From contig REDZ01000069.1 of assembly GCA_007695345.1 (NCBI GenBank), forward strand, positions 1 through 41,789: a stretch of 41,789 bases of DNA, written 5' to 3'. This DNA comes from Paracoccaceae bacterium (GTDB lineage Bacteria; Pseudomonadota; Alphaproteobacteria; Rhodobacterales; Rhodobacteraceae). Positions within the stretch are counted from its first letter, which is position 1, and each line of letters starts with the position of its first letter. Under the pieces are notes generated by a model. That model had not been told where the DNA came from and made no database searches. It saw only the letters and a list, made by a program, of their open reading frames with translations. Position numbers and translations under genes: made by a program. Shown piece after piece: positions 25,718 to 34,880 of the stretch.

Positions 25718-26557
25718 TCAGATACGGGCAGTCATGGCCATGGTTGGTTTTGTGTAACTTGTCGGATTTCTGCCAACATCGCGTAAGGCCCCCAGCACCT
25801 CCTGCGCTGTGGCCAGCGCGATCACGCCAGGGTGCTTGTCGCGAGGCCCGCCCGCGCCGATAGGGCAGGTCAGGCAAGACAGGTCAGCGGCAGGATCAGT
25901 CTCTTGCGCGAAGCGCTGGAAGCGGGCGCGTTTGGTGGCCGAGCCGATCAGCCCGACATAGGCCGCATCGCCCCGGCGCAGCGCTGCGAGTGTCAGCAGG
26001 AAATCCAGGCCATGATCATGGGTCAGCACGACATAAGCGCTGCGCGGGGGCGCGGCGGCGATCTCGGCCTCGGGCAGGGGGGTCAGGCGGGTTTCCACCG
26101 GGGCCGTGGCGCGGGCCAGTTCCGTGCTGCGCGGATCGATCAGCAGCACGCGGCAGGGCAGGGGGGCCATCACCTCGGCCAGTGCGCGACCGACATGGCC
26201 CGCCCCCAGGATCAACACATGCGGCAGGCGCGCCACATCCAGCCGTACCAGATGGGCGGCGCGCGTTTGCGTATCCAGCCGGGTCAGCGCCACCCGCACC
26301 TGCCCACCACAGCATTGCCCCAGCGCGGGCCCCAGCGCGATATCCATCTGATCGCGCGCCATGTCTGCCACCAGCAATTCGTGCGCGCGCTGCACGGCCT
26401 GGTGCTCGACCATCCCGCCGCCGATTGTGCCCGCGATATCCGCAGCGCCCACGAACATCTCGGCCCCGGCCTCGCGTGGGGAGGACCCGCGCACGCGGAT
26501 GATCTGCACATGGATCACCGGGGCGTTGCCGCCCAGGAGCGCGCGCAACCCCCTCAT
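25718..26557 (-). CDS. xdhC: Xanthine dehydrogenase accessory protein XdhC
   Basis: XdhC binds molybdenum cofactor, helps its sulfuration and inserts it into XdhB; it is not part of the mature enzyme. The 279-residue product has the N-terminal XdhC/CoxI domain (VRGSSPREAGAEMFVGAADI, TIGGGMVEHQAVQRAHELL, GPALGQCCGGQVRVAL, with the conserved cysteines) and a C-terminal Rossmann-like domain (HVLILGAGHVGRALAEVMA, AYVGLIGSATKRARFQRF). The ATG at 26557 overlaps the xdhB stop (ATGA), indicating coupling. The in-frame extension to 26875 lies inside xdhB and is not real. Confidence 0.92.
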   Translation of the reverse strand: MRGLRALLGGNAPVIHVQIIRVRGSSPREAGAEMFVGAADIAGTIGGGMVEHQAVQRAHELLVADMARDQMDIALGPALGQCCGGQVRVALTRLDTQTRAAHLVRLDVARLPHVLILGAGHVGRALAEVMAPLPCRVLLIDPRSTELARATAPVETRLTPLPEAEIAAAPPRSAYVVLTHDHGLDFLLTLAALRRGDAAYVGLIGSATKRARFQRFAQETDPAADLSCLTCPIGAGGPRDKHPGVIALATAQEVLGALRDVGRNPTSYTKPTMAMTARI

Positions 26558-28866
26558 GCGCGTTTCAGCCGTTCCACCGCCATCAGCACGCGTTCGGGCG
26601 TGGCGGGCGCGTCCAGCCGCGGGCATTCGCGGTAATCGGCGACCGAGGCGACGGCCATGCCGATCGCCTCGAACACCGAAACCGGCAGCATGAAGGGCGG
26701 CTCGCCCACGGCCTTGGATCGTTTGATCGTGGGTTTGACGTTCTCGGACCAGTCGGCCAGCCGCACATTGAAGATGCGCGGCCGGTCGCTGGCCAGCGGG
26801 ATCTTGTAGGTCGAGGGCGCATGCGTGCGCAGACGCCCCTTGTCGTCCCACCACAATTCCTCGGATGTGAGCCACCCCATGCCCTGCACAAATGCGCCCT
26901 CGACCTGCCCCAGATCCAGTGCCGGGTTGAGCGAGCGGCCCACATCATGCAGCACATCGGCGCGGTCCACCCGCGTCTCGCCGGTCAGCGTATCAATGCT
27001 GACCTCGGCGCAGGCGGCGCCATAAGCGAAATAGTAAAAGGGCTGGCCCTTGCCCGCTGCGCGGTCCCAGTGGATTTCGGGTGTCTTGTAGAACCCGGCG
27101 GCGGAAAGCTGGATGCGCGCCATATAGGCGGCGTGTATCACCTCATCAAAGGGAAGAACCTGCGTGCCGATGGCAATCTGGCCGGGCAGGAACTGCACGG
27201 CGCTTTCGTCAACGCCCCAGTGCCGCGCAGCGAATTCCACCAGCCGCGCCTTGATCTGGTTGCAGGCATCAAGTGCGGCCATCCCGTTCAGGTCTGACCC
27301 GGAACTTGCCGCCGTGGCTGAGGTGTTTGGCACCTTTTCCGTGGTGGTTTTCGTGATCTTGATTCGGTCGATATCGCATTGAAACGCCTCGGCCACGACC
27401 TGCGCGACCTTGGTATACAGGCCCTGCCCCATCTCTGTCCCGCCATGGTTAAGATGGATAGAGCCGTCACTATAGACATGCACCAGCGCGCCCGCCTGAT
27501 TATACCAGGTCGCAGTAAAGCTGATGCCGAATTTCACCGGGGTCAACGCGATCCCCTTGCGGATAATGCCGCCCTGCGCGTTGAAATCCAGCACCTGCTG
27601 CCGCCGCGCCTGATAGTCGCTGGAGGTTTCCAGCTCATCGACCAGGCGGGTCAGGATATTGTCCTCGACCCGCTGATGATAGGGGGTGATATCGGCCCCC
27701 TCGCGGTAGAAATTCGCGCGCCTGATCTCCAGCGGATCGCGGCCAAGCGCATAGGCCACTTCCTCGATCATGCGTTCGGCGGCGATCACGCCCTGCGGGC
27801 CGCCAAAGCCGCGAAAGGCGGTGTTGCTGACCGTGTTGGTCTTCAGCGGGCGCGAGCGGAGGCGCGCGGCGGGGTAGTAATAGGCGTTATCGGCATGAAA
27901 CAGCGCGCGGTCGGTCACCGGCCCCGACAGATCCGACGACCAGCCACAACGCGCCGCGAATACCCCGTCCACGGCCAGTATGCGGCCCTGATCGTCAAAG
28001 CCCATGTCGTAATCGATGCGGAAGTCATGGCGCTTGCCGGTAATTTCCATGTCCTGATCGCGATCGGGGCGCAGCTTGATGGCGCGGCCCAGTCGCTTGG
28101 CGGCAATCGCGGCCAGGACGCAGAACAGGTTCATCTGCGTTTCCTTGCCGCCAAAGCCCCCGCCCATGCGGCGCACATTCACGACCACAGCATGCGCTGG
28201 CACGCCAAGGGCATGGGCGACCATATGCTGCACCTCGCTCGGGTGCTGGGTCGAGGCATGGACGATCACCTCGTCATCCTCACCCGGCAGGGCCATGGCG
28301 ATCTGCCCTTCCAGATACATGTGGTCCTGCCCGCCCACGCGCATCCGGCCCTTGATGCGGTGCGGGGCTGCGGCCAGTGCGGGCGCGACATCGCCGCGTT
28401 CCAGTGTCAGGGGGGCTGTCACATCGGGGTAGCCTGCCGCATCCGCCGCGTCGATATCGGTGGCATGGGGGGCCGTGTCATAGTCGATGCGCGCGCGGGT
28501 GCAGGCGCGGCGGGCCAGATCGCGGGTTTCGGCGATGACGGCAAACACGGGCTGGCCGTGATACTGCACCAGATCATCGGTCAGGATCGGCTCATCCCGC
28601 AAGCCGGTGGGCGAGACATCGTTGCGCCCCGGAATGTCAGCGGCAGTCAGCACAGCGATCACGCCGGGGGCCTGGCGCACGGGGTCGAGATCGAGCGCGG
28701 TGATCCGGCCATGCGCGATCTGCGCGCCACCGATATAGGCGTGCAGGCAGCCCATGGGTTCGGTGATGTCATCGGTGTATTCGGCGCGGCCCGTGACATG
28801 CTTGATCGCGGAATCGTGGATCAGGCTGTCATGGGCGGCACCGTGAATGCGGGGATCGTCCTTCAT
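26554..28866 (-). CDS. xdhB: Xanthine dehydrogenase molybdopterin-binding subunit XdhB
   Basis: This 770-residue large subunit carries the molybdenum cofactor and oxidises hypoxanthine and xanthine to urate. Typical blocks are DPRIHGAAHDSLIHDSAIKH then VTGRAEYTDDI, VVVNVRRMGGGFGGKETQMN, AFRGFGGPQGVIAAERMIEE, HLNHGGTEMGQGLYTKVAQV, and the catalytic glutamate in KAVGEPPFMLPVSVFEAI. The start overlaps the xdhA stop by four bases and the end overlaps xdhC likewise. Length and motif order agree with bacterial XdhB, including the Rhodobacter enzyme. Confidence 0.95.
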   Translation of the reverse strand: MKDDPRIHGAAHDSLIHDSAIKHVTGRAEYTDDITEPMGCLHAYIGGAQIAHGRITALDLDPVRQAPGVIAVLTAADIPGRNDVSPTGLRDEPILTDDLVQYHGQPVFAVIAETRDLARRACTRARIDYDTAPHATDIDAADAAGYPDVTAPLTLERGDVAPALAAAPHRIKGRMRVGGQDHMYLEGQIAMALPGEDDEVIVHASTQHPSEVQHMVAHALGVPAHAVVVNVRRMGGGFGGKETQMNLFCVLAAIAAKRLGRAIKLRPDRDQDMEITGKRHDFRIDYDMGFDDQGRILAVDGVFAARCGWSSDLSGPVTDRALFHADNAYYYPAARLRSRPLKTNTVSNTAFRGFGGPQGVIAAERMIEEVAYALGRDPLEIRRANFYREGADITPYHQRVEDNILTRLVDELETSSDYQARRQQVLDFNAQGGIIRKGIALTPVKFGISFTATWYNQAGALVHVYSDGSIHLNHGGTEMGQGLYTKVAQVVAEAFQCDIDRIKITKTTTEKVPNTSATAASSGSDLNGMAALDACNQIKARLVEFAARHWGVDESAVQFLPGQIAIGTQVLPFDEVIHAAYMARIQLSAAGFYKTPEIHWDRAAGKGQPFYYFAYGAACAEVSIDTLTGETRVDRADVLHDVGRSLNPALDLGQVEGAFVQGMGWLTSEELWWDDKGRLRTHAPSTYKIPLASDRPRIFNVRLADWSENVKPTIKRSKAVGEPPFMLPVSVFEAIGMAVASVADYRECPRLDAPATPERVLMAVERLKRA

Positions 28867-30314
28867 GCGACATCCTCCAGACTGGCGGGGGTGCCTTGCG
28901 TTTCTGCCCAGAAGCGGTGCAGCAGGTTTTGCGCCGCGCGCATGCGATAGGCCGCGCTGGCACGCATATCCGAGAGCGGCGTGAAATCCTGCGTCAGCGC
29001 CTCGGCGGCGGCATCGAAAGCGGGCTTGGCAAAGGGCTGGCCGATCAGCGCGGCCTCGGCCGCCCTCGCGCGTCTGGGTGTTGCGGCCATGCCGCCAAAG
29101 GCCAGTCGCGCATCGGTAATCGTACCGTCGCGTGGTGTGATTGCAAAGCCTGCGGCGACGGCGGAAATATCCTCATCCCGGCGTTTGGAGAGCTTGTAGG
29201 CCGCGTGGCGCGAGCCAGGCGCAGGCTTGGGCAGGATTATGGTTTCGACAAATTCGGACGGGTGCAGATCCTGCTTGCCATAGTCGAGAAAGAACTCCTC
29301 CAGCGCAATCTCGCGCCGGGCGGTGCCCTTGCGCAGCACCAGCCGCGCGCCGAGCGCGATGAAGGGTGGCGGCGTGTCCCCGATGGGCGATCCATTGGCG
29401 ATATTGCCCCCCAGCGTGCCCATCGCGCGGACCTGCCAGCCCGCGATCCGGTCCCAGTAACGCGCCATATGCGGGAAATGCGTGGCAAGGGGGGCGCGCG
29501 CGCCCTCGTAACTGACCAATGCGCCAAGTTGCAGCGCATCCTCTGTGTCCCGAACCTCGCGCAGTGCGTCCAGATGCCCGATCAACACGGCAACCGGCAT
29601 ATCGCGCAGGAATTTCGTGACCCAAAGCCCGACATCGGTCGCGCCCGCGATGATGCGTGCGTCCGGATGCTCGACCAGCACCTGCGCCAGATCATCGACC
29701 GAGGCAGGCAGGATTGCGCGGGCGCCATCGCGCGCGACCTCAACCCGCGCGCCGTCCTGCAAGGCGCGCAACTGTGCTGTGATGCGCGCGCGTTCGGCCA
29801 TCAGCGGGTCGGTGGTGCCGTGACCCCCCATCGCCGTTGCTGCGCGGATGATCGGGGCATAGCCCGTGCAGCGGCACAGATTGCCCTGCAGCGCGTGTTC
29901 GATCTGCGCCTCGGTCGGGTGGGGGGTCGTCATCCACAGCGCATAGAGCGCCATCACGAAACCGGGCGTGCAGAACCCGCATTGGCTGGCATGGTGCGCG
30001 ACCATTGCGCGCTGAACGGGATGCAGCCCGCCATCGGCCCCGCGCAGATGCTCTATGGTCACCACATGGCACCCGTCGCAGGAGGCAAGCGGACGGATGC
30101 AGGCATTGACCGGCTCATAGACAAGGCGGTCGGCAGCCAGCCGCCCCACCAGCACTGTGCAGGCCCCGCAATCACCCTCGGCGCAGCCCTCTTTCGTGCC
30201 GCGCAGGCGCTGGTCAAGCCGCAGGTGATCCAGCAGCATGTCGCCCGGTGCAACCTGTGCGGTGTTCACCTGACGGTCGTTGAGCAGAAATCGGATGTCG
30301 CGGCGCGGGTCCAT
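28863..30314 (-). CDS. xdhA: Xanthine dehydrogenase FAD/iron-sulfur subunit XdhA
   Basis: This 483-residue subunit carries two [2Fe-2S] clusters and FAD and passes electrons to NAD+. The plant-type cluster cysteines are in GTKEGCAEGDCGACTVLVG; the second-cluster cysteines are in ASQCGFCTPGFVMALY and LQGNLCRCTGYAPI. The FAD domain includes RIIAGATDVGLWVTK and MGTLGGNIANGSPIGDTPP. The ATG at 30314 is preferred (GAGG five bases upstream; product begins MDPRRDIRFLLNDR); the frame stays open to 30617 only by GC bias. It is the first gene of the operon, and a near-palindromic operator candidate lies 22 bp upstream. Confidence 0.95.
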   Translation of the reverse strand: MDPRRDIRFLLNDRQVNTAQVAPGDMLLDHLRLDQRLRGTKEGCAEGDCGACTVLVGRLAADRLVYEPVNACIRPLASCDGCHVVTIEHLRGADGGLHPVQRAMVAHHASQCGFCTPGFVMALYALWMTTPHPTEAQIEHALQGNLCRCTGYAPIIRAATAMGGHGTTDPLMAERARITAQLRALQDGARVEVARDGARAILPASVDDLAQVLVEHPDARIIAGATDVGLWVTKFLRDMPVAVLIGHLDALREVRDTEDALQLGALVSYEGARAPLATHFPHMARYWDRIAGWQVRAMGTLGGNIANGSPIGDTPPPFIALGARLVLRKGTARREIALEEFFLDYGKQDLHPSEFVETIILPKPAPGSRHAAYKLSKRRDEDISAVAAGFAITPRDGTITDARLAFGGMAATPRRARAAEAALIGQPFAKPAFDAAAEALTQDFTPLSDMRASAAYRMRAAQNLLHRFWAETQGTPASLEDVA

Positions 30315-30335
30315 GTGGCCTCGTGTCTTGTGGTG

Positions 30336-30356
30336 TTGACCTGTAATATAGATCAA
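30336..30356. promoter_or_regulatory. 21-bp near-palindrome, operator candidate of the xdh operon
   Basis: The arms TTGACCTGTA (30336-30345) and TATAGATCAA (30347-30356) match in eight of ten pairs around a central A. The site is AT-rich in a GC-rich region and starts 22 bp upstream of the xdhA ATG. On the xdhA strand it includes TATATTAC, so it could overlap a -10 box. A repressor or activator of purine catabolism (LysR, GntR or similar) would fit; no such regulator gene is in the window. Confidence 0.6.
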
Positions 30357-30463
30357 ACCCCTGCATCGGCCCACTTGCAAGGCAAGACTTTGCTTTTCCG
30401 CGCCTTGCGCAGCACGTGCCGCGCGTTCGGGCAGTGACAGGGCACGCCGCGCCCGCCCGCCCG

Positions 30464-32917
30464 TCAGATGATGTCGATGTAATCCGACAATGTGCCCAGA
30501 TCGGTTACGCCCGCGAGTGTGATCACATCGCCGCGTCCGAAATCGATGATCGTGTCCCCGTCGCGCACGCGGGCAAAACTGTCCAGCATCTGCTCCACGT
30601 CCATGCCGCCACCCCAAAGCAGGGCCTCCAGCTCCAGCCGGTCGCCGTCATCAAAGGTGAAATCGCGGATCAGGGCGGTTTCATCCCCGAACAGGAAAAT
30701 GAAAGTATCCGCGCCTGGCCCGCCCACCAGCGTGTCATCGCCCGGCCCGCCATGGATGACGCTGTCGCCATTGCCGCCATGGATGAAATTGTTGCCGCCG
30801 CCGCCATAGATCGTGTCATCGCCATCCATGCCCCAGATCTCGTCATCGCCGGGACCGCCATAGATCAGGCTGTTGCCAAGACCCCCGTAGATGGTGTTGT
30901 TGCCGCCCCCCCCGTGGATCGTGTCATCGCCGCGTCCGCCGCCGATCCGGTCATTGCCCGGCCCGCCATAGATCAGCGTATCACCGCGCATGCCCCACAG
31001 GCTGTTATTGCCACCCCCGCCATAGATCGTGTCATTGCCCGGCCCGCCAAAGATAGTGTCATTGCCAGTGCCGCCCACCAGCATGTCATCGCCTGGCCCG
31101 CCGCCGAAGCGGTTATTGCCCGATCCGCCGAAGATCGTGTTCTCGCCTGACAGGCCCCACATCCGGTCATTGCCCGGCCCGCCATAGATAAGGTCATTCC
31201 CGCCCTCGGCACCGAAGATCAGATCGCGCCCGACACCGCCGAAGATCGTGTTGTTGCCACCCCCGCCATAGATCGTGTCGCGCCCCGGCCCGCCATAGAT
31301 GAAATCATCGCCATCACCGCCGCGCAGCACATCGCGCAGAGTTTCACCGATGATATACTGGCCCGGCACGTCATCCGGGTCGGGCTTGGATCGTGGCGGG
31401 GGCGGTGGCGCGGGCATCTGGCCGGGGTCCAGTGGTGGTCGGTCTTCCCAAGGGTTAGGGATTTCTTCGAGCACGATGATCTGGCTGTCCGGGCCGATCA
31501 GCCCTTTCGGGAAAAGCTCTGCGCCTGTCAGCGCCCCCCCGTCATACGAGGTGATGTGCAGCTCAATCCCGCGATAGCTGATGACTGCGCCGGTAGAGGT
31601 GCTCGTGATGTCCAACTGATCGACATGGCGCAGCATCGGCAGATCGGTCAGGTCCAGCCGGTCCACGCCCGCGCGGAAGCCCGAGATATCGACCCGCGTG
31701 CTGTCGCCCAGGATGACGAAGGTATCCACTCCGTCGCCCGCTTCCATTGTGGTGCGCCCCGGACCCGCGACAAGCGTGTTGTTGCCGCCCCCGCCCACCA
31801 GCGTGTCATTATCCGACCCTGCGATCAGCACGTCATGCCCCGCGCTGCCGCGCAGCAATTCGGCCTGCGATGTGCTGGCCGTCTCGACCCTGCCCATATC
31901 CTGCAGATCGACGGTGAAATGGGTCAGTCCGGGGGAATTCTGTGCGCCCAGCGTGACATGCAGCATCCCGTCAATCACCTCGGCCGAGACCGTGAGCGGC
32001 GTGTCCAGATTGCCGCCATCCATGTCATGCCACGCCTCCATGAACACCAATTGCCCCGAGGGCAGCATCCGAAACAGCGTCACCCCGTGATCGGCCCCCG
32101 TGGCCAGCACGAAGGTGTGATCGCCGCTTTGCGCCACGGCCAGATCCTGAATGTCGCGGAAATAGGTGCTGCCCGTGTCGATCAGATGCTGGATCGGGGT
32201 CAGTTCGCCCGACATCCCGATCTCGATGACCGAAATCGCCGAGGCCCCGGCCGAGGCGACAAGTGCGAAGCTCGTGCCTTCAATGGTGATCACCTCAAGC
32301 GCGGTGGGCGCCGGGATGCCCAGCCCCTCGGCAATGCCGATGGTCCCGGTCTGCGAAATCAGACCGTTCGAATCGATCCGGTACGTGGTGACCTGCGCAT
32401 CGATCTCACCCAGCGTGATGATGTAGTCGTGCCCGTCCAGCGTCAGTTCATGCAGGGCGACCGTGCCCTCTTGCCAGGGGTGATCGGGAAGCAGGTCATT
32501 GGCCGTGTCCGAGAACAGGCTCAGCGCCTGCAGGATGCCTTGCCCGCTGCCCTCATACGCCTCGACCAGATCATCATGCGCGATCCGGCGCACCGGCCCG
32601 ATAGAGCCGTCATCGCGCAGCACATAGCCCGCGACCATGTCATCCGTGCCACCGAACAGCACGATTGTCTCGCCCCCGTATTCGAGAATGCTCAGATCGT
32701 GGCTGACCGTGTCTGCGACAAAGGGCGGGTAGGTCCGGCTCTCGCCCTCTTCCAGTGTGCCGTCAGAGCGGATGCGATGCATCGCGATCCCGCCGCCGGG
32801 TCCGCTTGTCGTTATGACATAGGACTGATCGCCCAGAGTCACGATCTGCGAATCGCTGATCCGGTGGTCGATCGCGTCATTCGATGTCTGATAAACCCCA
32901 CCCAGTTGCAGCCACAT
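30464..32917 (-). CDS. Large RTX calcium-binding protein, probable type I secretion substrate
   Basis: This protein of about 817 residues has no N-terminal signal peptide. Residues 1-~345 hold repeated beta-rich units (YVITTSGPGGGIAMHRI, YIITLGEIDAQVTTYRI, FVLATGADHGVTLFRM), suggesting a beta-propeller. A first short RTX array (~residues 354-396) follows, then a spacer domain, a proline-rich linker (PGQMPAPPPPPRSKPDPD), and a second array of 23 nonapeptides (~533-740). The C-terminus (ADTFIFLFGDETALIRDF to LGTLSDYIDII) is the hydrophobic tail type used by type I secretion. GGxGxDxx repeats bind Ca2+ outside the cell. The ATG at 32917 has AAGGG upstream. It neighbours a polysaccharide locus; a matrix or adhesion role is inference. 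No type I secretion genes are present. Confidence 0.88.
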   Translation of the reverse strand: MWLQLGGVYQTSNDAIDHRISDSQIVTLGDQSYVITTSGPGGGIAMHRIRSDGTLEEGESRTYPPFVADTVSHDLSILEYGGETIVLFGGTDDMVAGYVLRDDGSIGPVRRIAHDDLVEAYEGSGQGILQALSLFSDTANDLLPDHPWQEGTVALHELTLDGHDYIITLGEIDAQVTTYRIDSNGLISQTGTIGIAEGLGIPAPTALEVITIEGTSFALVASAGASAISVIEIGMSGELTPIQHLIDTGSTYFRDIQDLAVAQSGDHTFVLATGADHGVTLFRMLPSGQLVFMEAWHDMDGGNLDTPLTVSAEVIDGMLHVTLGAQNSPGLTHFTVDLQDMGRVETASTSQAELLRGSAGHDVLIAGSDNDTLVGGGGNNTLVAGPGRTTMEAGDGVDTFVILGDSTRVDISGFRAGVDRLDLTDLPMLRHVDQLDITSTSTGAVISYRGIELHITSYDGGALTGAELFPKGLIGPDSQIIVLEEIPNPWEDRPPLDPGQMPAPPPPPRSKPDPDDVPGQYIIGETLRDVLRGGDGDDFIYGGPGRDTIYGGGGNNTIFGGVGRDLIFGAEGGNDLIYGGPGNDRMWGLSGENTIFGGSGNNRFGGGPGDDMLVGGTGNDTIFGGPGNDTIYGGGGNNSLWGMRGDTLIYGGPGNDRIGGGRGDDTIHGGGGNNTIYGGLGNSLIYGGPGDDEIWGMDGDDTIYGGGGNNFIHGGNGDSVIHGGPGDDTLVGGPGADTFIFLFGDETALIRDFTFDDGDRLELEALLWGGGMDVEQMLDSFARVRDGDTIIDFGRGDVITLAGVTDLGTLSDYIDII
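30698..31321 (-). repeat. RTX nonapeptide array, 23 tandem repeats
   Basis: This stretch encodes 23 consecutive GGxGxDxxx-type units (one has 10 residues). DNA copies are diverged but share a 27-bp period. Units 6, 12 and 18 end in tryptophan, and each is followed by a unit starting G-[LM]-x-G, giving a six-unit superperiod. GGGGNN-type units (3, 12, 16, 20) alternate with GGPG(N/D)D units. Confidence 0.9.
31730..31857 (-). repeat. Short first RTX array, about five nonapeptides
   Basis: This stretch encodes RGSAGHDVLIAGSDNDTLVG then GGGNNTLVAGPGRTTMEAGD and GVDTF within the same protein, separated from the main array by about 140 residues and a proline-rich linker. Several units lack the canonical GG, so calcium binding here may be weaker. 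Confidence 0.7.
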
Positions 32918-33044
32918 GGTGCGCACCCTTGTCTGGAACCCGTTACCCGCGTTCAGGATGCTGGCCGCCTGGGCAGTGCAGGCGGCGAAAACATGTCGGG
33001 ATTTGGGCCAATCGAGAGGATTTTCTTAATTCCGGCATGGTGGA

Positions 33045-34058
33045 ATGGGGGGCATGACGGTTCATCTGCCTGATCGATTGCAGCCTGCCGATCCTGGCGC
33101 CCATGCCGGGGCGCGGCGGGTGGTTGCAATTGTCGTCACGCATGACCGGCTGGCGCAACTGCGCATGACCCTGCGGCGGTTGCTGGCCGCGCCTGGGCAT
33201 GTGCTTGCGGGGGTGGTCGTGGTCGACAATGCCAGCGGTGACGGGACCGGCGTATGGCTGCGCGGCCTGTCGCATCCGCGTCTGCATGCATTGCGACTGG
33301 CGCAGAATGCCGGGGGGGCCGGCGGCTTCGCCGCCGGTCTGGCCCATGCGCGGCGGGTGTTCGATCCCGACTGGTATCTGCTGATGGATGATGACGCGCG
33401 CCCGATGCCGGGCACGCTGGCTGCGTTTCATGCAAGCGCACTGACTGGCTGGGATGCCGTGGCGGGCGCAGCCTGGCTGCCTGCAGGCGGGATATGTGAC
33501 ACCAATCGCCCCTCGCATGACCCGTTCGGGTCCTGGCGTATGCTGTGGCGCACGCTGCGGCGCGGGCGCGAGGGGTTTCATCTGGGCGCAGCGGCCTATG
33601 ACGGGCGTGGGCCGGTGCGGGTGGATGCAGCGTCCTATGTCGGGCTGTTCCTGTCGCGCCGCGCGCTTGTACTGGCCGGGCTGCCCGATGCGGCGCTGTT
33701 TGTCTATGCCGATGACATGCTGCACACGCTGCGCCTGTCGCGCGCGGGCGGACAGATCGGGTTTTTCCCCTGCCTGCGGTTTGAGCATGACCACCGCCCT
33801 CCGGGCGCGGCGCAGGTTCCGCGATGGAAGCTGTATTACAAGTATCGCAACAGCCTGATCCTGTATCGAGAGGCTGCTGGCTGGCTGTTCTGGCCGGTTT
33901 GCGCGGTGGTCCTGCCCGCCTGGGCGCTGCGCGTCGCGGCCCGCCCCGCCGGACGTGGCACCGCGCTGTGTTTGCTGGCGCGCGCCGTGCTGCACGGGCT
34001 GCGCGGGCGTACCGATGTGGCGCATTCTCAGGTGCGCATCTGGGCGCGTGAGGGGTGA
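33045..34058 (+). CDS. Family 2 glycosyltransferase
   Basis: This glycosyltransferase of about 337 residues has a GT-A fold: VAIVVTHDRLAQLRMTLRRL, VVVVDNASGDGTGVWLRG, LAQNAGGAGGFAAGLAHARR, and the metal-binding DxD in WYLLMDDDARPMPG. The catalytic-base region is in LPDAALFVYADDMLHTLRL. The C-terminal YYKYRNSLILYREAAGW block and membrane-like segments resemble rhamnosyl- or galactofuranosyl-transferases of surface polysaccharides. Two in-frame starts, 33045 and 33054 (MTVHLPDRL), are possible; neither has a clean ribosome site. It converges on the kpsM-like gene with 30 bp between. Donor and acceptor sugars are unknown. Confidence 0.85.
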   Translation: MGGMTVHLPDRLQPADPGAHAGARRVVAIVVTHDRLAQLRMTLRRLLAAPGHVLAGVVVVDNASGDGTGVWLRGLSHPRLHALRLAQNAGGAGGFAAGLAHARRVFDPDWYLLMDDDARPMPGTLAAFHASALTGWDAVAGAAWLPAGGICDTNRPSHDPFGSWRMLWRTLRRGREGFHLGAAAYDGRGPVRVDAASYVGLFLSRRALVLAGLPDAALFVYADDMLHTLRLSRAGGQIGFFPCLRFEHDHRPPGAAQVPRWKLYYKYRNSLILYREAAGWLFWPVCAVVLPAWALRVAARPAGRGTALCLLARAVLHGLRGRTDVAHSQVRIWAREG

Positions 34059-34088
34059 TTGTGTTCTGCGCGCCCTGAGGCGTGGCTG

Positions 34089-34880
34089 CTATCGCAGTCG
34101 CGTCAGCAGCGCAATATGGTGCAGGCGCATCAACATCATGCCCAGCACCAGCGGCCCGAGGCACCAAAGCCCGATATAGGTGAACGACACGTAATCGGCC
34201 TGATAAACAGGATAGAAGGCCGCGCGCATCAGCCCGGTCAGATGCAGCACCGGATTGTACCACAGCACGGCCTGCGCGGCGGGCGGCATATCCTCATATA
34301 GCAGGATCACGCCAGAGATGATGAAAAGCGGCGCTGTCAGCACCTGCCACGCCTGCTGCCAAAGTTCTATCCTGTGAAACAGATAGGCGTTCAGCACCCC
34401 CAGCGACAGACCCATCGCCCCGGTCAGCCCCACGGCCAGCAACAGCACCGGCCAGTCTATCAGCGTTGCGACCCGGTCATGCACCATGATCCCCGACAGA
34501 ATTACCACCATCACCCCGAGTGTCACCAGCAGGTTCAGCGCAAACCGCGCCAGCACCGCATCGAACCATGTGACGCGGGGATAGAGCAGCAGGCTGCGCG
34601 AGAAGGACAGTGCGCGGCCGGTCACATCCGCCAGCAGCGTGAACTGGCGCAGGATCAGCACGCCGGTTGCCTTGAACAGCAGGAAACTGGTGCCCAGCGC
34701 GGGCGATTTCTGAAGCAGTGCAAAGGCATAGGCCAGAACCACGATCATACCCAACGGCTGCAGGAGCGCCCAGATATAGCCGCCCGGCGTGCGCCCGTAG
34801 CGCGTGGACATCTCGCGCATGGCCAGCGCCGCGATGGTGCGCAGCGCAGTGCGGGGCCAGGTGGGGGCGGGATGGGGCAT
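34089..34880 (-). CDS. Polysaccharide ABC transporter permease (KpsM/Wzm family)
   Basis: This 263-residue membrane subunit of an ABC-2 type polysaccharide exporter begins with a short cytoplasmic helix (LRTIAALAMREMSTRYGRTP, close to the family block) and has about six membrane segments, for example YIWALLQPLGMIVVLAYAFA, ALNLLVTLGVMVVILSGIMV and LLLAVGLTGAMGLSLGVLNA. The C-terminal WYNPVLHLTGLMRAAFYPVY block is typical of KpsM/RkpT. The start has GAGG five bases upstream. It is divergent from the kpsE- and kpsT-like genes across 94 bp, whereas in most kps clusters kpsM and kpsT are adjacent and co-directional. Confidence 0.88.
   Translation of the reverse strand: MPHPAPTWPRTALRTIAALAMREMSTRYGRTPGGYIWALLQPLGMIVVLAYAFALLQKSPALGTSFLLFKATGVLILRQFTLLADVTGRALSFSRSLLLYPRVTWFDAVLARFALNLLVTLGVMVVILSGIMVHDRVATLIDWPVLLLAVGLTGAMGLSLGVLNAYLFHRIELWQQAWQVLTAPLFIISGVILLYEDMPPAAQAVLWYNPVLHLTGLMRAAFYPVYQADYVSFTYIGLWCLGPLVLGMMLMRLHHIALLTRLR

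Noticed and set aside
27379-28950. Long plus-strand frames antisense to xdhB and xdhA
   Set aside because: They are histidine- and glycine-rich translations without motifs, opposite clearly genuine genes; high-GC shadow frames.
31556-33073. 505-codon plus-strand frame antisense to the RTX gene
   Set aside because: No recognisable domain, no ribosome site, and fully opposite the RTX coding sequence.
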